In this document: positions 34,501 through 41,900 of the stretch, one piece after another
Layout of the letters: every line of letters starts with the position of its first letter
Numbering within the stretch: the first letter of the stretch is position 1
Assembly (NCBI GenBank): GCA_963513935.1
Contig: OY740768.1
Location: forward strand, 20,273,177 to 20,337,176
Length of the DNA stretch: 64,000 nt
Reading direction: 5' to 3'
Source: Aphrophora alni
Lineage: Eukaryota; Arthropoda; Insecta; Hemiptera; Aphrophoridae
Program-made: the position numbers and the translations under genes
The notes under the pieces: model-generated
What the model saw: the letters and a program-made list of their open reading frames with translations, nothing else
Told to the model about the DNA's origin: nothing
Database searches by the model: none

Positions 34501-36339
34501 ATTATAAGTAAACCTGCCTATACAGACTGATTCGAAACTTGCAAAACATATTATCTAATAAACCATTGTTACAATACCCTGATTTTGATAAAGAATTTAT
34601 ACTAACCACATACGCAAGTAATTTTGCAATAAGGAGCAATTTTAATCCAAGAAAATAATAAAAAGAACCTTCGCATAACATTCGCTAGTCGAACTTTAAA
34701 CGACAGCTAGACCAACTACTCTGCAATCGAAGAAAAATTACTTGCAATTGTATGGCTAACAAACATTTCAGACCATCTTATTTGGAAGAAAATTTAAATT
34801 TGTTTAAATTTAGATCATAAACCCTTAAAATGGTTCTAAACTTTGAAGATGGTGGTTAAAACTAGAGGAATGACGTGGTCCTGAGGCATCCTTACACTTC
34901 CATTTACGAGCATGAAACACTGATTTCCTCCTATGCCAGGCTTCTGCACTGAGGTATTCTAATATTAAACCCATTACTTTTTGCTGAGGCTTATATAGGC
35001 TATCAAACGCAAGAATTTCTTTACAACTTAAATCAACCACTAATAATACCCAGTGTTCAATACGTTGCTCAAAATAAGGTATAAATAATAGGTCAAACTG
35101 AAAAACATCACTCTTCTTAGTCCAGGACGAAACTCTCCTGCAACAGGTTTTCCATAAAATGTGTATTATAACAATAAACTGTAGGAACACCTTGAGTGCC
35201 TCCTCTTTGCTGTATGAGCTGTAAATAGGCCCAAAATATATTGTCATTTATCCTGTCACCCCGTTCTAAGGCTAATATGTCTTCATTCGTTGGTTCCATG
35301 ATGTGATATTCAATATAACTGGTGGTATACTGAACTATTGTTAACTTAATTTTATATGTTTCCGGTCCTGTTTAATATAGTAACACATAATTTTGTATTC
35401 GTTTTTCTTTGCATTTATTAGCTGCGTGTTACTATTTAATATTTGTTTATTATAAATTCAATCTTTATTTTTTACATACGGTATAAATAATAACAAAAAG
35501 TTATAATAATACGCTGAAGATGTTTTAATGGTATTTGTTTTTTGAGTAGTGGCATTCTGGATCAAATGTTAATCAATCAATCCAGCTATGATTTTATTTT
35601 AAAATCGGGGGAAAATACACATATTTTGTTTTAGGAAATTGGTTAAAATTACATAAGTGTTTTATACCGGATATTTGTTACATAATATTTAGTTTTAAAT
35701 AAGTGATGTAAGTATTTACATATGTTATTGCTTGTTGTATATACTCTGTTTTTTATTTTATAATTTAGATGTAAGGACAGATTTGACATTGCAGTTTTGG
35801 AGTTAAGTACGCCAGTTCCCTACAGTCAGACAATAAAAGCAATCACACTCCCTAAACCTGTTACGCTATATAAGGATGAACTAAGTTCTACGATGACATC
35901 AAGCTTTTTTGACAAGAAAAAAAAATGTACAATTTTAGGCTGGGGCATTGCCGTGGAAGATTATCAACCATTAGTGACGCGACGATTAAAGGTTGCTTCA
36001 GTTCCATTAATTGGATACGAGAGGTGCATTAATTTCATGATATACCTTCGTAAATTACGTGGTCATGATTCTGAGATGGCAAAAATAGTATATCCAACAG
36101 CATCTATATGCACTGATACTAGCTTCTGCTCCAAATGTCCTCATAATAGAAATGTGGCTTGTGCAGGTGACAGTGGAGGTCCTATAATTTGTGGCGGTGT
36201 ACAGGTTGGAGTTACTTCTAGGAATATTGGAGGTTGTGTGGCTCCGAATATAGGCAATATATACACTAGAGTCGATATTAATGTACAATGGATAAAAAAT
36301 ATCATGTCAAACAAACATGACGGGAAACATGAATATTAA
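17442..36339 (+). CDS. Secreted S1 (chymotrypsin-fold) serine protease, gene B, three exons
   Basis: Exons are 17442-17669, 19805-20058 and 35769-36339, with the same intron phases (0, 2) and gtaagt donors as gene A. The spliced product is 350 aa. The signal peptide and R54|IFGG activation site are kept. The triad is His99 (LTAAHC, canonical), Asp167 (FDIAVL) and Ser296 (GDSGGP). At the S1-pocket position (trypsin Asp189) is Val290. The loop expanded in gene A is short here (APNIGNIYT). Tyr104 and Val118 replace the extra cysteines of gene A. Intron 2 has grown to 15.7 kb by insertion of a MITE, a Polinton and other repeats. Exon boundaries and reading frame remain intact, so the gene may still work. 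The splice model is inferred from sequence and paralogue comparison. Confidence 0.86.
19466..19505. repeat. (AT)n microsatellite in intron 1 of gene B
   Basis: About 40 bases of TA repeat; copy A has only a few units at the corresponding place (around 5984). Confidence 0.95.
20654..21385. mobile_element. Foldback MITE, 732 bp, CAGGGTGTCCC ends
   Basis: The two ends are inverted repeats of roughly 290 bases (20654-20943 and 21096-21385), starting CAGGGTGTCCCGTAACTCTC and ending with its complement. They surround about 150 bases of unique centre. TA lies on both sides, consistent with TA target duplication as in Tc1/mariner-type elements. The paralogous site in copy A (around 7295) is empty. 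There is no coding capacity, so it is non-autonomous. Confidence 0.9.
22307..22312 (+). repeat. Target-site duplication, left of Polinton (gaggta)
   Basis: The empty site in copy A (8299-8304) reads gaggta once, then continues atgttcag. Here gaggta precedes the left terminal repeat, and gatata (two mismatches) follows the right one. Six base pairs is the known Polinton target duplication length. Confidence 0.7.
22365..22830 (+). repeat. C-rich low-complexity tract in left terminal repeat
   Basis: Imperfect repeats of cccctcccc separated by short phrases such as gccattttgttgtgttac, which recurs three times and marks a higher-order unit of about 110 bases. Open frames here encode only Pro-rich low complexity and are not genes. 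Confidence 0.9.
22981..23052 (-). ncRNA. tRNA-like sequence with A and B boxes, left repeat
   Basis: Reverse complement of the sequence at 29094-29165 and described fully there. The internal pol III promoter elements TAGCTCAGTCGG and GGTTCGAATCC are perfect, but acceptor pairing is poor. Probably a tRNA pseudogene or pol III promoter, not a working tRNA. Confidence 0.6.
23170..23235. repeat. 66-bp CG-centred palindrome, left repeat
   Basis: The arms run from ccgtaccgtaaggcgtac inward to a (CG)n centre, then out through cgtacgctttacggtacgg. Pairing is nearly complete. It could form a long hairpin or cruciform. Conserved in the right repeat at 28911-28976. Confidence 0.9.
23318..23560 (+). repeat. 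Satellite-like ACCAACC block, left repeat
   Basis: About six diverged units of 35-45 bases built on caaccgattaaccaaccaaa. The reverse complement of the same block is at 28590-28832 in the right repeat. Confidence 0.88.
23756..23973 (+). pseudogene. Integrase C-terminal end with chromodomain (Polinton), frameshifted
   Basis: A first frame (VVPTNPVTYIPQDLKGDIL) corresponds to the region just after the SH3-like part of Polinton integrases. Near 23810 the frame shifts, and the second frame continues GGFYAEEL to the chromodomain-like YLVKKVLRKKGNKVLVRWLG, an SWI motif and a stop at 23971-23973. Integrase inserts the element into target DNA, and the chromodomain is thought to guide targeting. The N-terminal and catalytic parts are missing here: the inner edge of the left repeat is only 45 bases upstream. 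A catalytic-core fragment sits at the far right end on the opposite strand. Confidence 0.82.
24035..24727 (+). pseudogene. Packaging ATPase (A32/FtsK-like), in-frame stop in the P-loop
   Basis: Encodes a 230-codon ATPase of the kind that drives DNA into the capsid in Polintons and related viruses. An ATG at 24035 starts a plausible N-terminus. A TAG at 24167-24169 falls inside the Walker A motif, between CGPS and SGKTN. Beyond it the frame is open to the end. Walker B is IIIFDD (about codons 113-119), followed by GQTYSRIPKQLIRDN, a typical A32-type motif. One base change would account for the stop, so inactivation may be recent. It starts about 60 bases after the integrase end and is followed 45 bases later by the next gene. 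Confidence 0.85.
24773..25438 (+). CDS. Uncharacterised Polinton-associated protein, 221 aa, intact
   Basis: One of the few uninterrupted genes of the element. The start is ATG at 24773, shortly after the ATPase stop. The product is hydrophilic with a central block (GEIIIDGVHYKGTPGLYELV, then FKRIPDDEIYTEADLREYRD) that I recall from uncharacterised proteins in arthropod and cnidarian virus-like elements, annotated as DUF8207; that link is from memory. The C-terminus has GRGYSYWDDPNELCDRL and a GxG-rich tail (IIKGAGI). There is no signal peptide, membrane segment or enzyme motif. It overlaps the next gene start by ATGA (25435-25438), suggesting tightly packed late genes. A virion role is likely from context but unproven. 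Confidence 0.72.
   Translation: MAETPDRPQPSVRELLSTPEGQSVSEKWVNSTFKHPLARKYELKMMKDTAGSRNIDHSYGPKIGADSMMIGNKTLQLSDDGEIIIDGVHYKGTPGLYELVFKRIPDDEIYTEADLREYRDICVRSSAHKRLYDPNGRVNSNKSFKYRNIIEQLFPPKKVSGRGYSYWDDPNELCDRLRHLLASHDAGHTGHANEIASITEELKEAGIIKGAGIAKIRTLIR
25435..26494 (+). pseudogene. DAVN-repeat, fibre-like protein gene, broken three times
   Basis: The start ATG overlaps the previous stop (ATGA). The product consists mainly of about seven degenerate repeats of 25-45 residues with a core of the form I-x-N-V-G-x-P-x(4)-DAVN-x-x-Y (for example RIQDVGEPIDDYDAVN, RICNLKLPISKKDAANKMYV and RITSVADAVDDIDVVN). Such repeats resemble trimeric fibre or phage tail-fibre shafts, so a receptor-binding or decoration role is possible. 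Breaks: frameshift near 25554 (TAG at 25555 in the starting frame), TGA at 25710-25712, and a frameshift near 26231. It cannot make a full product. Confidence 0.65.
26612..27193 (+). CDS. Phospholipase A2-like capsid protein with LYLKPY repeats, 193 aa
   Basis: The N-terminus is very basic. Residues 43-78 carry the parvovirus-type phospholipase A2 signature: a calcium loop YNNCGPGT (45-52) and the catalytic EHDIAY with His75-Asp76. In parvovirus VP1 this domain helps virions leave endosomes, and similar domains occur in adintovirus-like elements. After a lysine-rich stretch there are three 11-residue repeats, each with LYLKPY (145-150, 156-161, 167-172), and a basic tail. Such basic Gly-rich tails resemble adenovirus core or pX-like peptides. 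It is intact, with start ATG 26612. The likely role is membrane penetration or DNA condensation in the particle. Confidence 0.8.
   Translation: MAKGRTTSKRVKKGRGLVSGILIVGDKVLNKAIDILPVELHLPSYNNCGPGTKLAERLARGDKRVNPLDEASKEHDIAYSKYSDSEHRREADKLLAERAWSRVKSSNASMGERAAAWAVTTAMKAKSKLGGGGKKSKRPLLGGGLYLKPYQKGSGLYLKPYAKGTGLYLKPYPKGRGLKGSSKTKKINKKKFD
27186..27545 (+). CDS. Adenain-like maturation cysteine protease (C5 type), no clear start codon
   Basis: The frame shows the adenovirus-protease catalytic set: His58 (GTHW), Asp73 (YYDSFG), Gln102 and Cys109 (VCGHLCL). The Gln-to-Cys spacing of seven is as in adenain. This enzyme class cleaves capsid precursors during maturation. The frame is open from the TTG at 27186 (overlapping the previous gene) to the stop at 27543-27545. 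No in-frame ATG precedes the conserved NRPLTNIDLEKYA region: going back, a stop is met at 27144. Either the start was lost by a small indel near the A-run at 27176-27183, or a non-ATG start is used. Treat as possibly broken at the 5' end. It overlaps the next gene by ATGA. Confidence 0.78.
   Translation: MIDSLPNRPLTNIDLEKYAVRIPYFRGVYMRDNLPPTGPLKNESAIVNLDSSTGEGTHWVCYKKRGVNVEYYDSFGNLRPPLELTRYFGSNANIHYNYKRHQSDTSFVCGHLCLKFLLS
27542..27883 (+). pseudogene. N-terminal part of a probable structural protein, truncated
   Basis: The start ATG (27542) overlaps the protease stop (ATGA). About 113 residues follow, with DFFPPIDLSDGEWEIGLIDL and VNIPTGSYEIEDIEKYIKSK. I recall similar N-termini in uncharacterised proteins of arthropod and hydra Polinton-like elements. 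Position after the protease, and mixed beta-strand character, suggest a capsid or penton-type protein, but I cannot name it. The frame ends at a junction near 27880-27890, where plus-strand structural gene meets minus-strand integrase at a shared tttaaa. The rest of the gene is missing. Confidence 0.6.
27860..28229 (-). pseudogene. Retrovirus-like integrase catalytic-core fragment (Polinton)
   Basis: Reading inward from the right terminal repeat, the frame begins at NNFQTDQG (the second catalytic Asp of the DDE triad). A frameshift follows near 28190-28200, then KKYNINHYATFSDKKASMVE with the catalytic Glu about 33 residues later. Next come the typical RLNRTLKNILW and YNNTVHSTIGMKPAQVL. It ends in ARFKV, where the next domain would begin, at the junction with the structural gene. 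The zinc-binding N-terminus and first Asp are missing. The C-terminal chromodomain part is at the opposite end of the element on the other strand (23756-23973). Confidence 0.85.
28590..28832 (-). repeat. Satellite-like GGTTGGT block, right repeat
   Basis: Diverged units built on ggttggttaatcggttg; the reverse complement of 23318-23560. Confidence 0.88.
28911..28976. repeat. 66-bp CG-centred palindrome, right repeat
   Basis: Same as the palindrome at 23170-23235, in inverted orientation. Confidence 0.9.
29094..29165 (+). ncRNA. tRNA-like sequence with A and B boxes, right repeat
   Basis: A 72-base segment with a perfect A box (TAGCTCAGTCGG, 29101-29112) and B box (GGTTCGAATCC, 29145-29155), 32 bases apart as in tRNA genes. 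The T stem pairs at four of five positions. The anticodon stem pairs at three of five, with loop CTTCAAA that would place UCA as anticodon. The acceptor arms (TGCACAA / GTCTGAC) match poorly. This fits a degenerate tRNA or an internal pol III promoter captured into the terminal repeat. An aminoacylatable tRNA is unlikely. Confidence 0.6.
29320..29577 (-). repeat. G-rich low-complexity tract in right terminal repeat
   Basis: Counterpart of the C-rich tract at 22365-22830, built on ggggagggg and shorter by about 200 bases. Long proline- or glycine-rich open frames here are compositional artefacts. Confidence 0.9.
29625..29630 (+). repeat. Target-site duplication, right of Polinton (gatata)
   Basis: Imperfect partner of gaggta at 22307-22312 (four of six match). 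It is followed by atgttcag, exactly as in the empty site of copy A. Confidence 0.65.
30074..30440 (-). pseudogene. Non-LTR retrotransposon RT fragment (copy B)
   Basis: Paralogue of 8713-8960 and better preserved. SAESPLNAQFPLQVKESFIV leads into GRGSPPGSDNVVYSMIKHIP and FKKQCFSEAWLE, the beginning of a Jockey/I-type RT domain. Truncated at both ends. Confidence 0.77.
30470..31130 (-). pseudogene. Penelope-like retroelement remnant, GIY-YIG end (copy B)
   Basis: Paralogue of 9060-9800. The minus-strand frame at 30801-30992 (SPNITIARSSSTQLLKPYTF, then YEPPTIYKRAINHLKEINR) follows a degraded YIGQTGR-type GIY-YIG motif near 31060. Broken by stops. Confidence 0.6.
31128..31735. repeat. GC-rich repeat block in intron 2 of gene B
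   Basis: Paralogue of 9800-10400, with the same two diverged units. Open frames on both strands are short, not conserved in reading frame between copies, and not considered genes. Confidence 0.6.
31850..32640 (-). pseudogene. Non-LTR retrotransposon endonuclease fragment (copy B)
   Basis: Paralogue of 10530-11290. The minus strand shows an upstream piece with VIVLQETHLHQPHSF (catalytic Glu motif of APE-type endonucleases) and a downstream piece ATKIEWPVLTDTYGSD, where the SDH end has decayed. Frames are interrupted. A (TA)n tract (32623-32641) borders it. Confidence 0.7.
33100..34871 (+). pseudogene. Ty3/gypsy retrotransposon pol remnant (copy B)
   Basis: A fuller copy of the element deleted in copy A. 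The open frame at 33199-33624 (141 aa) includes NVVNGKGILSYRQQDRIEI. Next comes the start of RT (HVIRTTNEIPVYTKHYRYP, near 33680) and the palm region around 34180. There the catalytic YxDD is VYLNDIIIYS, with Asn for the first Asp. The RNase H start is LLQYPDFDKEFILTTYASNF (34567-34630), then degraded. Many stops and frameshifts; no LTRs seen. Clearly inactive and older than the duplication. Confidence 0.8.
34872..35299 (-). pseudogene. Ulp1/SENP-like (C48) cysteine protease fragment
   Basis: A minus-strand sequence present only in copy B, embedded in gypsy-derived DNA. The first frame starts at an ATG (35299) with MEPTNEDILALERGDRINDN, then YLQLIQ and NTHFMENLL. A frameshift near 35120-35150 leads to SWTKKSDVFQFDLLFIPYF, the catalytic His motif EHWVLLVVDL and FDSL with the likely Asp. 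It stops before the Gln and catalytic Cys (a DCG-type motif), at the junction with gypsy sequence at about 34872. SUMO-protease-like genes are common in host genomes and as cargo of some DNA transposons, and either source is possible. Confidence 0.72.
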
Positions 36340-36535
36340 ATAACTACTCCAAGATTGCTATTTTTATACTTATAGTGACACGGTATATCTCTAATTATAA
36401 TATGTGCAAAAGGTTCGGAACTACTTCTCTTAAAACACACCATGACTATTATCATGTATTATTTTAAGAAATATAATGGTTTTGATTTTAAAATTTATAA
36501 TTAATTATGTAAGTTTATGCTTATTGGTTTAAATG

Positions 36536-36541
36536 AATAAA
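36536..36541 (+). other. Polyadenylation signal, gene B
   Basis: AATAAA about 200 bases after the stop, at the same relative place as in gene A. Confidence 0.6.
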
Positions 36542-36802
36542 TGTTTAATTTCATGATGTACAGTTGATGGTCTGATATTATTTCATGAAAATTATTCTTT
36601 ATTAGTTTACTAAAACAATAATAATATTCAATCATCACTTGAAGAGTTGTAAATGTTATTCAAATTTTAAGTGTGTAAATTACGTCTTAACATAGTCGTA
36701 TTAAATTGTGTTAAGGAAGGGTTGAAATCGCCACTGCTGCTCCGAGATACTCAATTGACTGTGCAACGTTTTTTTGTTTGTTTTTTTACAAAAACTGGTT
36801 TT

Positions 36803-38865
36803 GCTTTTTCTGTGAAATAGAAATCAGGCTGTCAAATCATCGGAATGCGGTGACCAAGTACCGCCCGAATTAAAGATCTCTAAGACTTTCAATCTAGTAG
36901 AAGAACGAACATGGCGAAGGGTAAGCTTTGAGGATTGTGAAATCATCAAACTTTGAGACGAACGACTTCCTTATATCTGAGCATTTACAATATCTGTCTT
37001 TTATTACCCTCAAATTACCAAAATAAAAGCGGAATTACAATTTTTTTTAAATTTATTCATATTATATCTCGATTATGAAGATACTGAGAATACTTAAAGA
37101 GTACGAAAACTTAATAAAGTCTGGGTGAGTAGCGTTAGGTAAGCGACTTCCTTATTTCTGAGCAATAAAAATATCTGTCTTTTACTACAATCACGTTACT
37201 AAAATAAAAGCGGAATTACTTTATATTATTTAGTTAGTCATATTTCGAATACTTCAGGAACACCAAAACATAATAAAATCTGATTAATTTCTCACAAATT
37301 ATAAACAAAAACCAGGTAAAGAAAACCAAACAAATAAGCGAACTATTTTATTTTATGCTATTTAACATAACACTCACTATCGAAAGATTTTCCAGTCGCA
37401 CTGCATTTTGTAAAAGTATATTAATCTTTGTTGTGTTAAACCATTGTAGTAGGCTTTGGTTCAATAACTTTCCTTCATTAACAAAGTATATTTCATAATC
37501 CCCTATATCATCTAATCAGAGGTTTTTAATATTTTTGGTTACATATTATTGTACTCAGCGTGATAAAGTGAGTACAAAGGAGTGTACAATATTATTGTTA
37601 TTTGTTGTAAAATCATTTCATGGAACGTCACCTTACATTTGGTAATAATATGTTGAATAGATATCAGTAGAGTGTCATGAAAAACCTTAATTTGAGGAAA
37701 ATCCATGAATCGGCATAACAGGAGAAATGAAAAATATAATATGTAAACATTTATTAGGAAATAAGTTCCTTAAAATAAACATATGCTCTAATATAAAAAA
37801 AAAATGATGTATTATAAAAACTATAAATAAGTCGGGAAATGCCCTGACTACTTAATGCAGACCAATAATGTTTTATAATAAATCAAAATATCACCCTGTG
37901 TGACTGAAACTACTTGACACTCCACAGAAAATTAATTACTCCATCACTTACAGACACAGAGCGTCAATTATGCATTTAACAAGAGTATAAAACTAAATAA
38001 AAATAAAGAAATAAAATCCCTTTTTTCTAAATAAAAACTTCAAAAATTCCACACTGAGTAATATGATTGGTCCGCTTCAATAAAAAAAAATGTAATTTTG
38101 GGGGGGTTTACAATAAACGAATGAAATTTGTTCAATTGTACACTAAATTAACTTGGAGAAGGTTTCTTGAAGATATGCACTCATAATTTGTTTTACAAAA
38201 AATTTCTATTGAAATGAGTATTATGTTATCTATTTAGGTAATTGGGTAAATGTGTTAAAATAACAATTTAATGAATCACTTTACAGAGAAGCTTACAATA
38301 TTAAGAGAAGGAAAGCTTAAAGGTGCACGAGAAGGATTTTATATTGACAACCGCCTTTTAAAAATATACTTCCAACACTGTAGTCTGAGTAACCAGTAAG
38401 TTATGAATGTAAAGTCTTACATTCCTACCTCCGTCGAACAACTTTTATATCTTAATGAATTTTATTGACCAAAATGAAACCAGTCAGTTTGAATATTTTA
38501 GAACAGTTCGCTGAATATGAGTTTTAGCAATTTTGTTCTAGGGGAATTATTACTGGATGTAATTTATAGTTAATATGATCACTGGTTTAACGATGATGGA
38601 ACCGTAAAATGTTGCTGTCTCACATTATATTTTATAAATTATAATTTATATTTCATTATCTTGGTATTTAAATAAAATTGGTACTTCAATAGAGTATGAG
38701 ATTCATGAAAAATATTGACAATTTGAACATTAAGGACACCAACAATAGAAAACCACTTAACTTTAAAAACAAACGTGAAAACTAGCATCTCTGTGCTCAA
38801 TATTAAAACGTCATGACAGACGACAGTATAAATAGATGAAGTGCTGTTATTAATTATTTTTATTA
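36803..38865. other. Non-genic AT-rich stretch
   Basis: No coding region is supported. The only structure seen is the imperfect tandem repeat at 36963-37290. Begins where homology between the duplicated copies ends and finishes at the 3' end of the non-LTR element. Confidence 0.7.
36963..37290 (+). repeat. Imperfect two-unit tandem repeat, period about 181 bp
   Basis: The phrases cgacttccttat, atatctgtctttta and aaaataaaagcggaattac occur in the same order starting at 36963 and at 37144. Confidence 0.8.
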
Positions 38866-38944
38866 TTAAACTGGGCTGTGATAACCTCCATCAGAGGCCT
38901 CACCGGCGTCGACCTAAAGGTCTTTTGACGCCCCAATTTCCTTC

Positions 38945-41900
38945 CTACACCCATTCAGTAATACCCGTCATCCTTATGAAGGAACAGATACTACCGATAG
39001 GGTTGTCCAGGATGGTTTCCATCTCTTTCCCCGGAGGGCCTAGAGAGTACAGCCTGGCTCGTCCTAGCGCCTCAAACTCTAAAATAATGTGTTCTGCAGA
39101 CTCTTCAGCCAAACCACATTTCCTGCATGTATTATCTGCAGCAATTCCTATCCTGTGTAGGTGTTTTCTGAGGTGACAGTGGCTCGTTAAGAGACCAACC
39201 ACCCACCTCAAGTTATCCCTTCTGAGAGAGATGAGTTGTTCCGCAAGTTTCTTGCTTGGTCTAATTAACCTTTTAGCAAGTCTACTAGTGGTTGAATTCG
39301 TCCAGACCCTGTTCATCCAGTTCCGCATCCACGTATCAACCGCTGCCCTGGCATGTCCATAAGAGATTCCGAGCACCGGTTCCGGGCCCACGAAAGGGGA
39401 TTCAGAGCCTGACCTGGCTAGTTCATCTGCTCTCTCATTACCATCAATACCTGAGTGGCCAGGAACCCAGCCAACAGTGACCGTGTTCATCTGACTAAGC
39501 TTTATCAATGATGAGATGCAGTCCCATACCTGCTTCGACTTTACCTTAGTCGTGTTAAGAGCCTTAATGGCAGCTTGACTATCTGTGAAAATCAGAATGT
39601 TCTTACCAATGTATTTCATTCTTTGATTCTCCTTGATGCATTCAGAGATAGCACCTACTTCTGCTTGGAAAACAGTAGCATGCTTACCTAGGCTCAGTTC
39701 GATGGACCTCTCTGGGTTGAGCCCATTAATGCCTCTGCCCGTACCCATCACTGTTTTCGAGCCATCTGCGAACCAGACTATATCTTGCTCGTTGTATAAC
39801 CTCCTTCCAGACTCCCATTCTTCCCTAGAGAAGATCGTCGTCTTAAAAGGCTTGTCTAATGAAACCTTAGGTATCATGTGATCTGAGGGCATGTCTAACA
39901 CTTCCCTGTTGACCACTTGATTTATCCTGCAATGCCCAATTGCAGGCCACCTCTTTCTCCAGCACCCCGTTTGCGGTAGTCTATATGCACTCATCCTGGC
40001 CTGTCCCTGAATATATACCCCTAGGGGAGGGAGATCCAGAAGTGCATTCAAGGTAACAGTTGGTGTAGACCCAATGGCCCCCGTGATAGCCAAACAGGCC
40101 ACCCTTTGGAGACCATCCATTCTACTTCCAACCCCACCTTGTAGCGTCTTAGTCCACCAAACCACCGCAGCATAGGAGATTAGTGGTCTAATAATCATGG
40201 TGTAAATCCACATAAGCACCTTGGGTTGCAGACCCCATTGTTTACCAACAGCCCTCTTACATGCAAACATAAGACACTTGGCTCTGGTTACTACCCGTTC
40301 TATCTGTGGGTTCCAGGTGAGTCTTTTATCTAACACAGTACCTAGGTACTTCACCTGGTTCTCCAACGCAACCTCCTGCCCAAAGAGCTTAGGTAGCGAC
40401 CTCACTCCCAGATTCCTTTTTCTTGTGAAGGGAATGAGAGAAGTTTTTGCAGGATTCACAGATAACTGTTCCTCCTGACACCACCTTTCCACCTGGTTAA
40501 AGGCAGCCTGCATAAGGTCACAAACAACACTCATGTCTCTACCTCTAACCACGATGGCCACATCATCAGCGTATCCCTGTGAGTAGAATCCTTGTTCGTT
40601 TAAACGCCTAAGGATCTTATCCACTACCAGGTTCCATAACAGGGGGGATAAGACTCCGCCCTGAGCACATCCACGTCTAGCTCTGACCGTGATGATTTCA
40701 TCATACAGAGTAACCAGGATTGACCTGTTGTTCAGCATGGCAGAGACCCATCCTACAACAGTCTTGTTCACTTCACAATCCTCCAAAGCCCTAATCATTG
40801 ATTGTATTGAAGTGTTACTGAAGGCTCCCTCTATGTCCAGAAACGCCCCCAGAGCTATTTCCTTTGCTTCCAGACTTTCCTCTATTCTGCTTACTATATG
40901 ATGTAGAGCAGCATCAGTGGACCTGCCTGGTCTATTAGCAAATTGATTATCGTGCAAGCCTGAACTCCTAAGCACGCTATCTCTGATGTTAACATCCAGA
41001 ATTCTCTCCATAGCCTTTAGCAGGAAAGAGTTTAGGCAAATTGGTCTGTAGGCCTTGGCCTGAGCATATATCGCTCTTCCAGGCTTTGGAGCGAAGACAA
41101 CCCTCGCCATAGACCAATTCCTTGGAACATGGCGCAGCGCCAAGCTCGCTCGAAAAGCCCCCGTGATAACCGGCCTGAGCACCTCCAAACCCTCCTTGAG
41201 GAGTAAGGGAGTGATCCCGTCCGGCCCCGGGGCCCTATGCGTCTCGAACGATCTAATGGCCCAGTCCACCTTATCCTCATTAATGAGTCTTCTCGAGCAG
41301 TTCCAGTCCGCTCTACGCGGACTTGCCCTAGTGTACAGGGAGGGATCACTTCCTCCCTCTATCTCGCAATCCGGGAAGTGACATCCCAAGAGTAATTCCA
41401 GAGTCTCCCTTCCGGACTGCGTATACGAGCCATCTGGTTTTTCCAGAGAGCCCACCATATTGGTATGTTCAGCCCTCAGGATCTTCTGGAGTCTAGCCGT
41501 TTCAGAGCACTCTTCCACTCTTTCACAGTACTTTCTCCAGGAATCTCGCTTGGCTTTCCGAATTGCTGAGTTATACTCAGTAAGTTTTTTGTGATAGGGT
41601 TCCCAGCAAAATTGATGTTTAGAGGCCTTGAACAGAGTTCTAACCTCCCTCTTCATTTTTGCTAGGTCCTTGTTCCACCACCTTACCGTGTCATGTTTTT
41701 TCCTTTGTGTGAGGGGGCAGTTGGCCTGAAAAGCACCCTGCACCGCAGCCTGCAGCTGCACCGATACTTCTTCCAACTCCTCTATCCCCCTCACTTCAGG
41801 CACTATATCCTGAACAGCCTGCCCCAAGTCTTCCCTGTACTTTTCCCAGTTCGTCCTTTTGGGGTTTCTGAACCAGATGACACTCTTCTGCTTCCATCTC

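Larger units (their letters stand above)
14490..36802 (+). repeat. Segmental duplication, copy B
   Basis: Direct-orientation paralogue of 371-14236. It is larger (22.3 kb) mainly because of three insertions in intron 2 of its protease gene: a foldback MITE, a Polinton-like element and a fragment of a cysteine protease gene. It also retains about 1.07 kb of Ty3/gypsy pol that copy A has lost. The insertions lie inside sequence otherwise collinear with copy A, so they followed the duplication. Confidence 0.93.

Noticed and set aside
33100..34871. LTRs flanking the gypsy pol remnant
   Set aside because: No matching direct repeats were found on either side in copy A or copy B.
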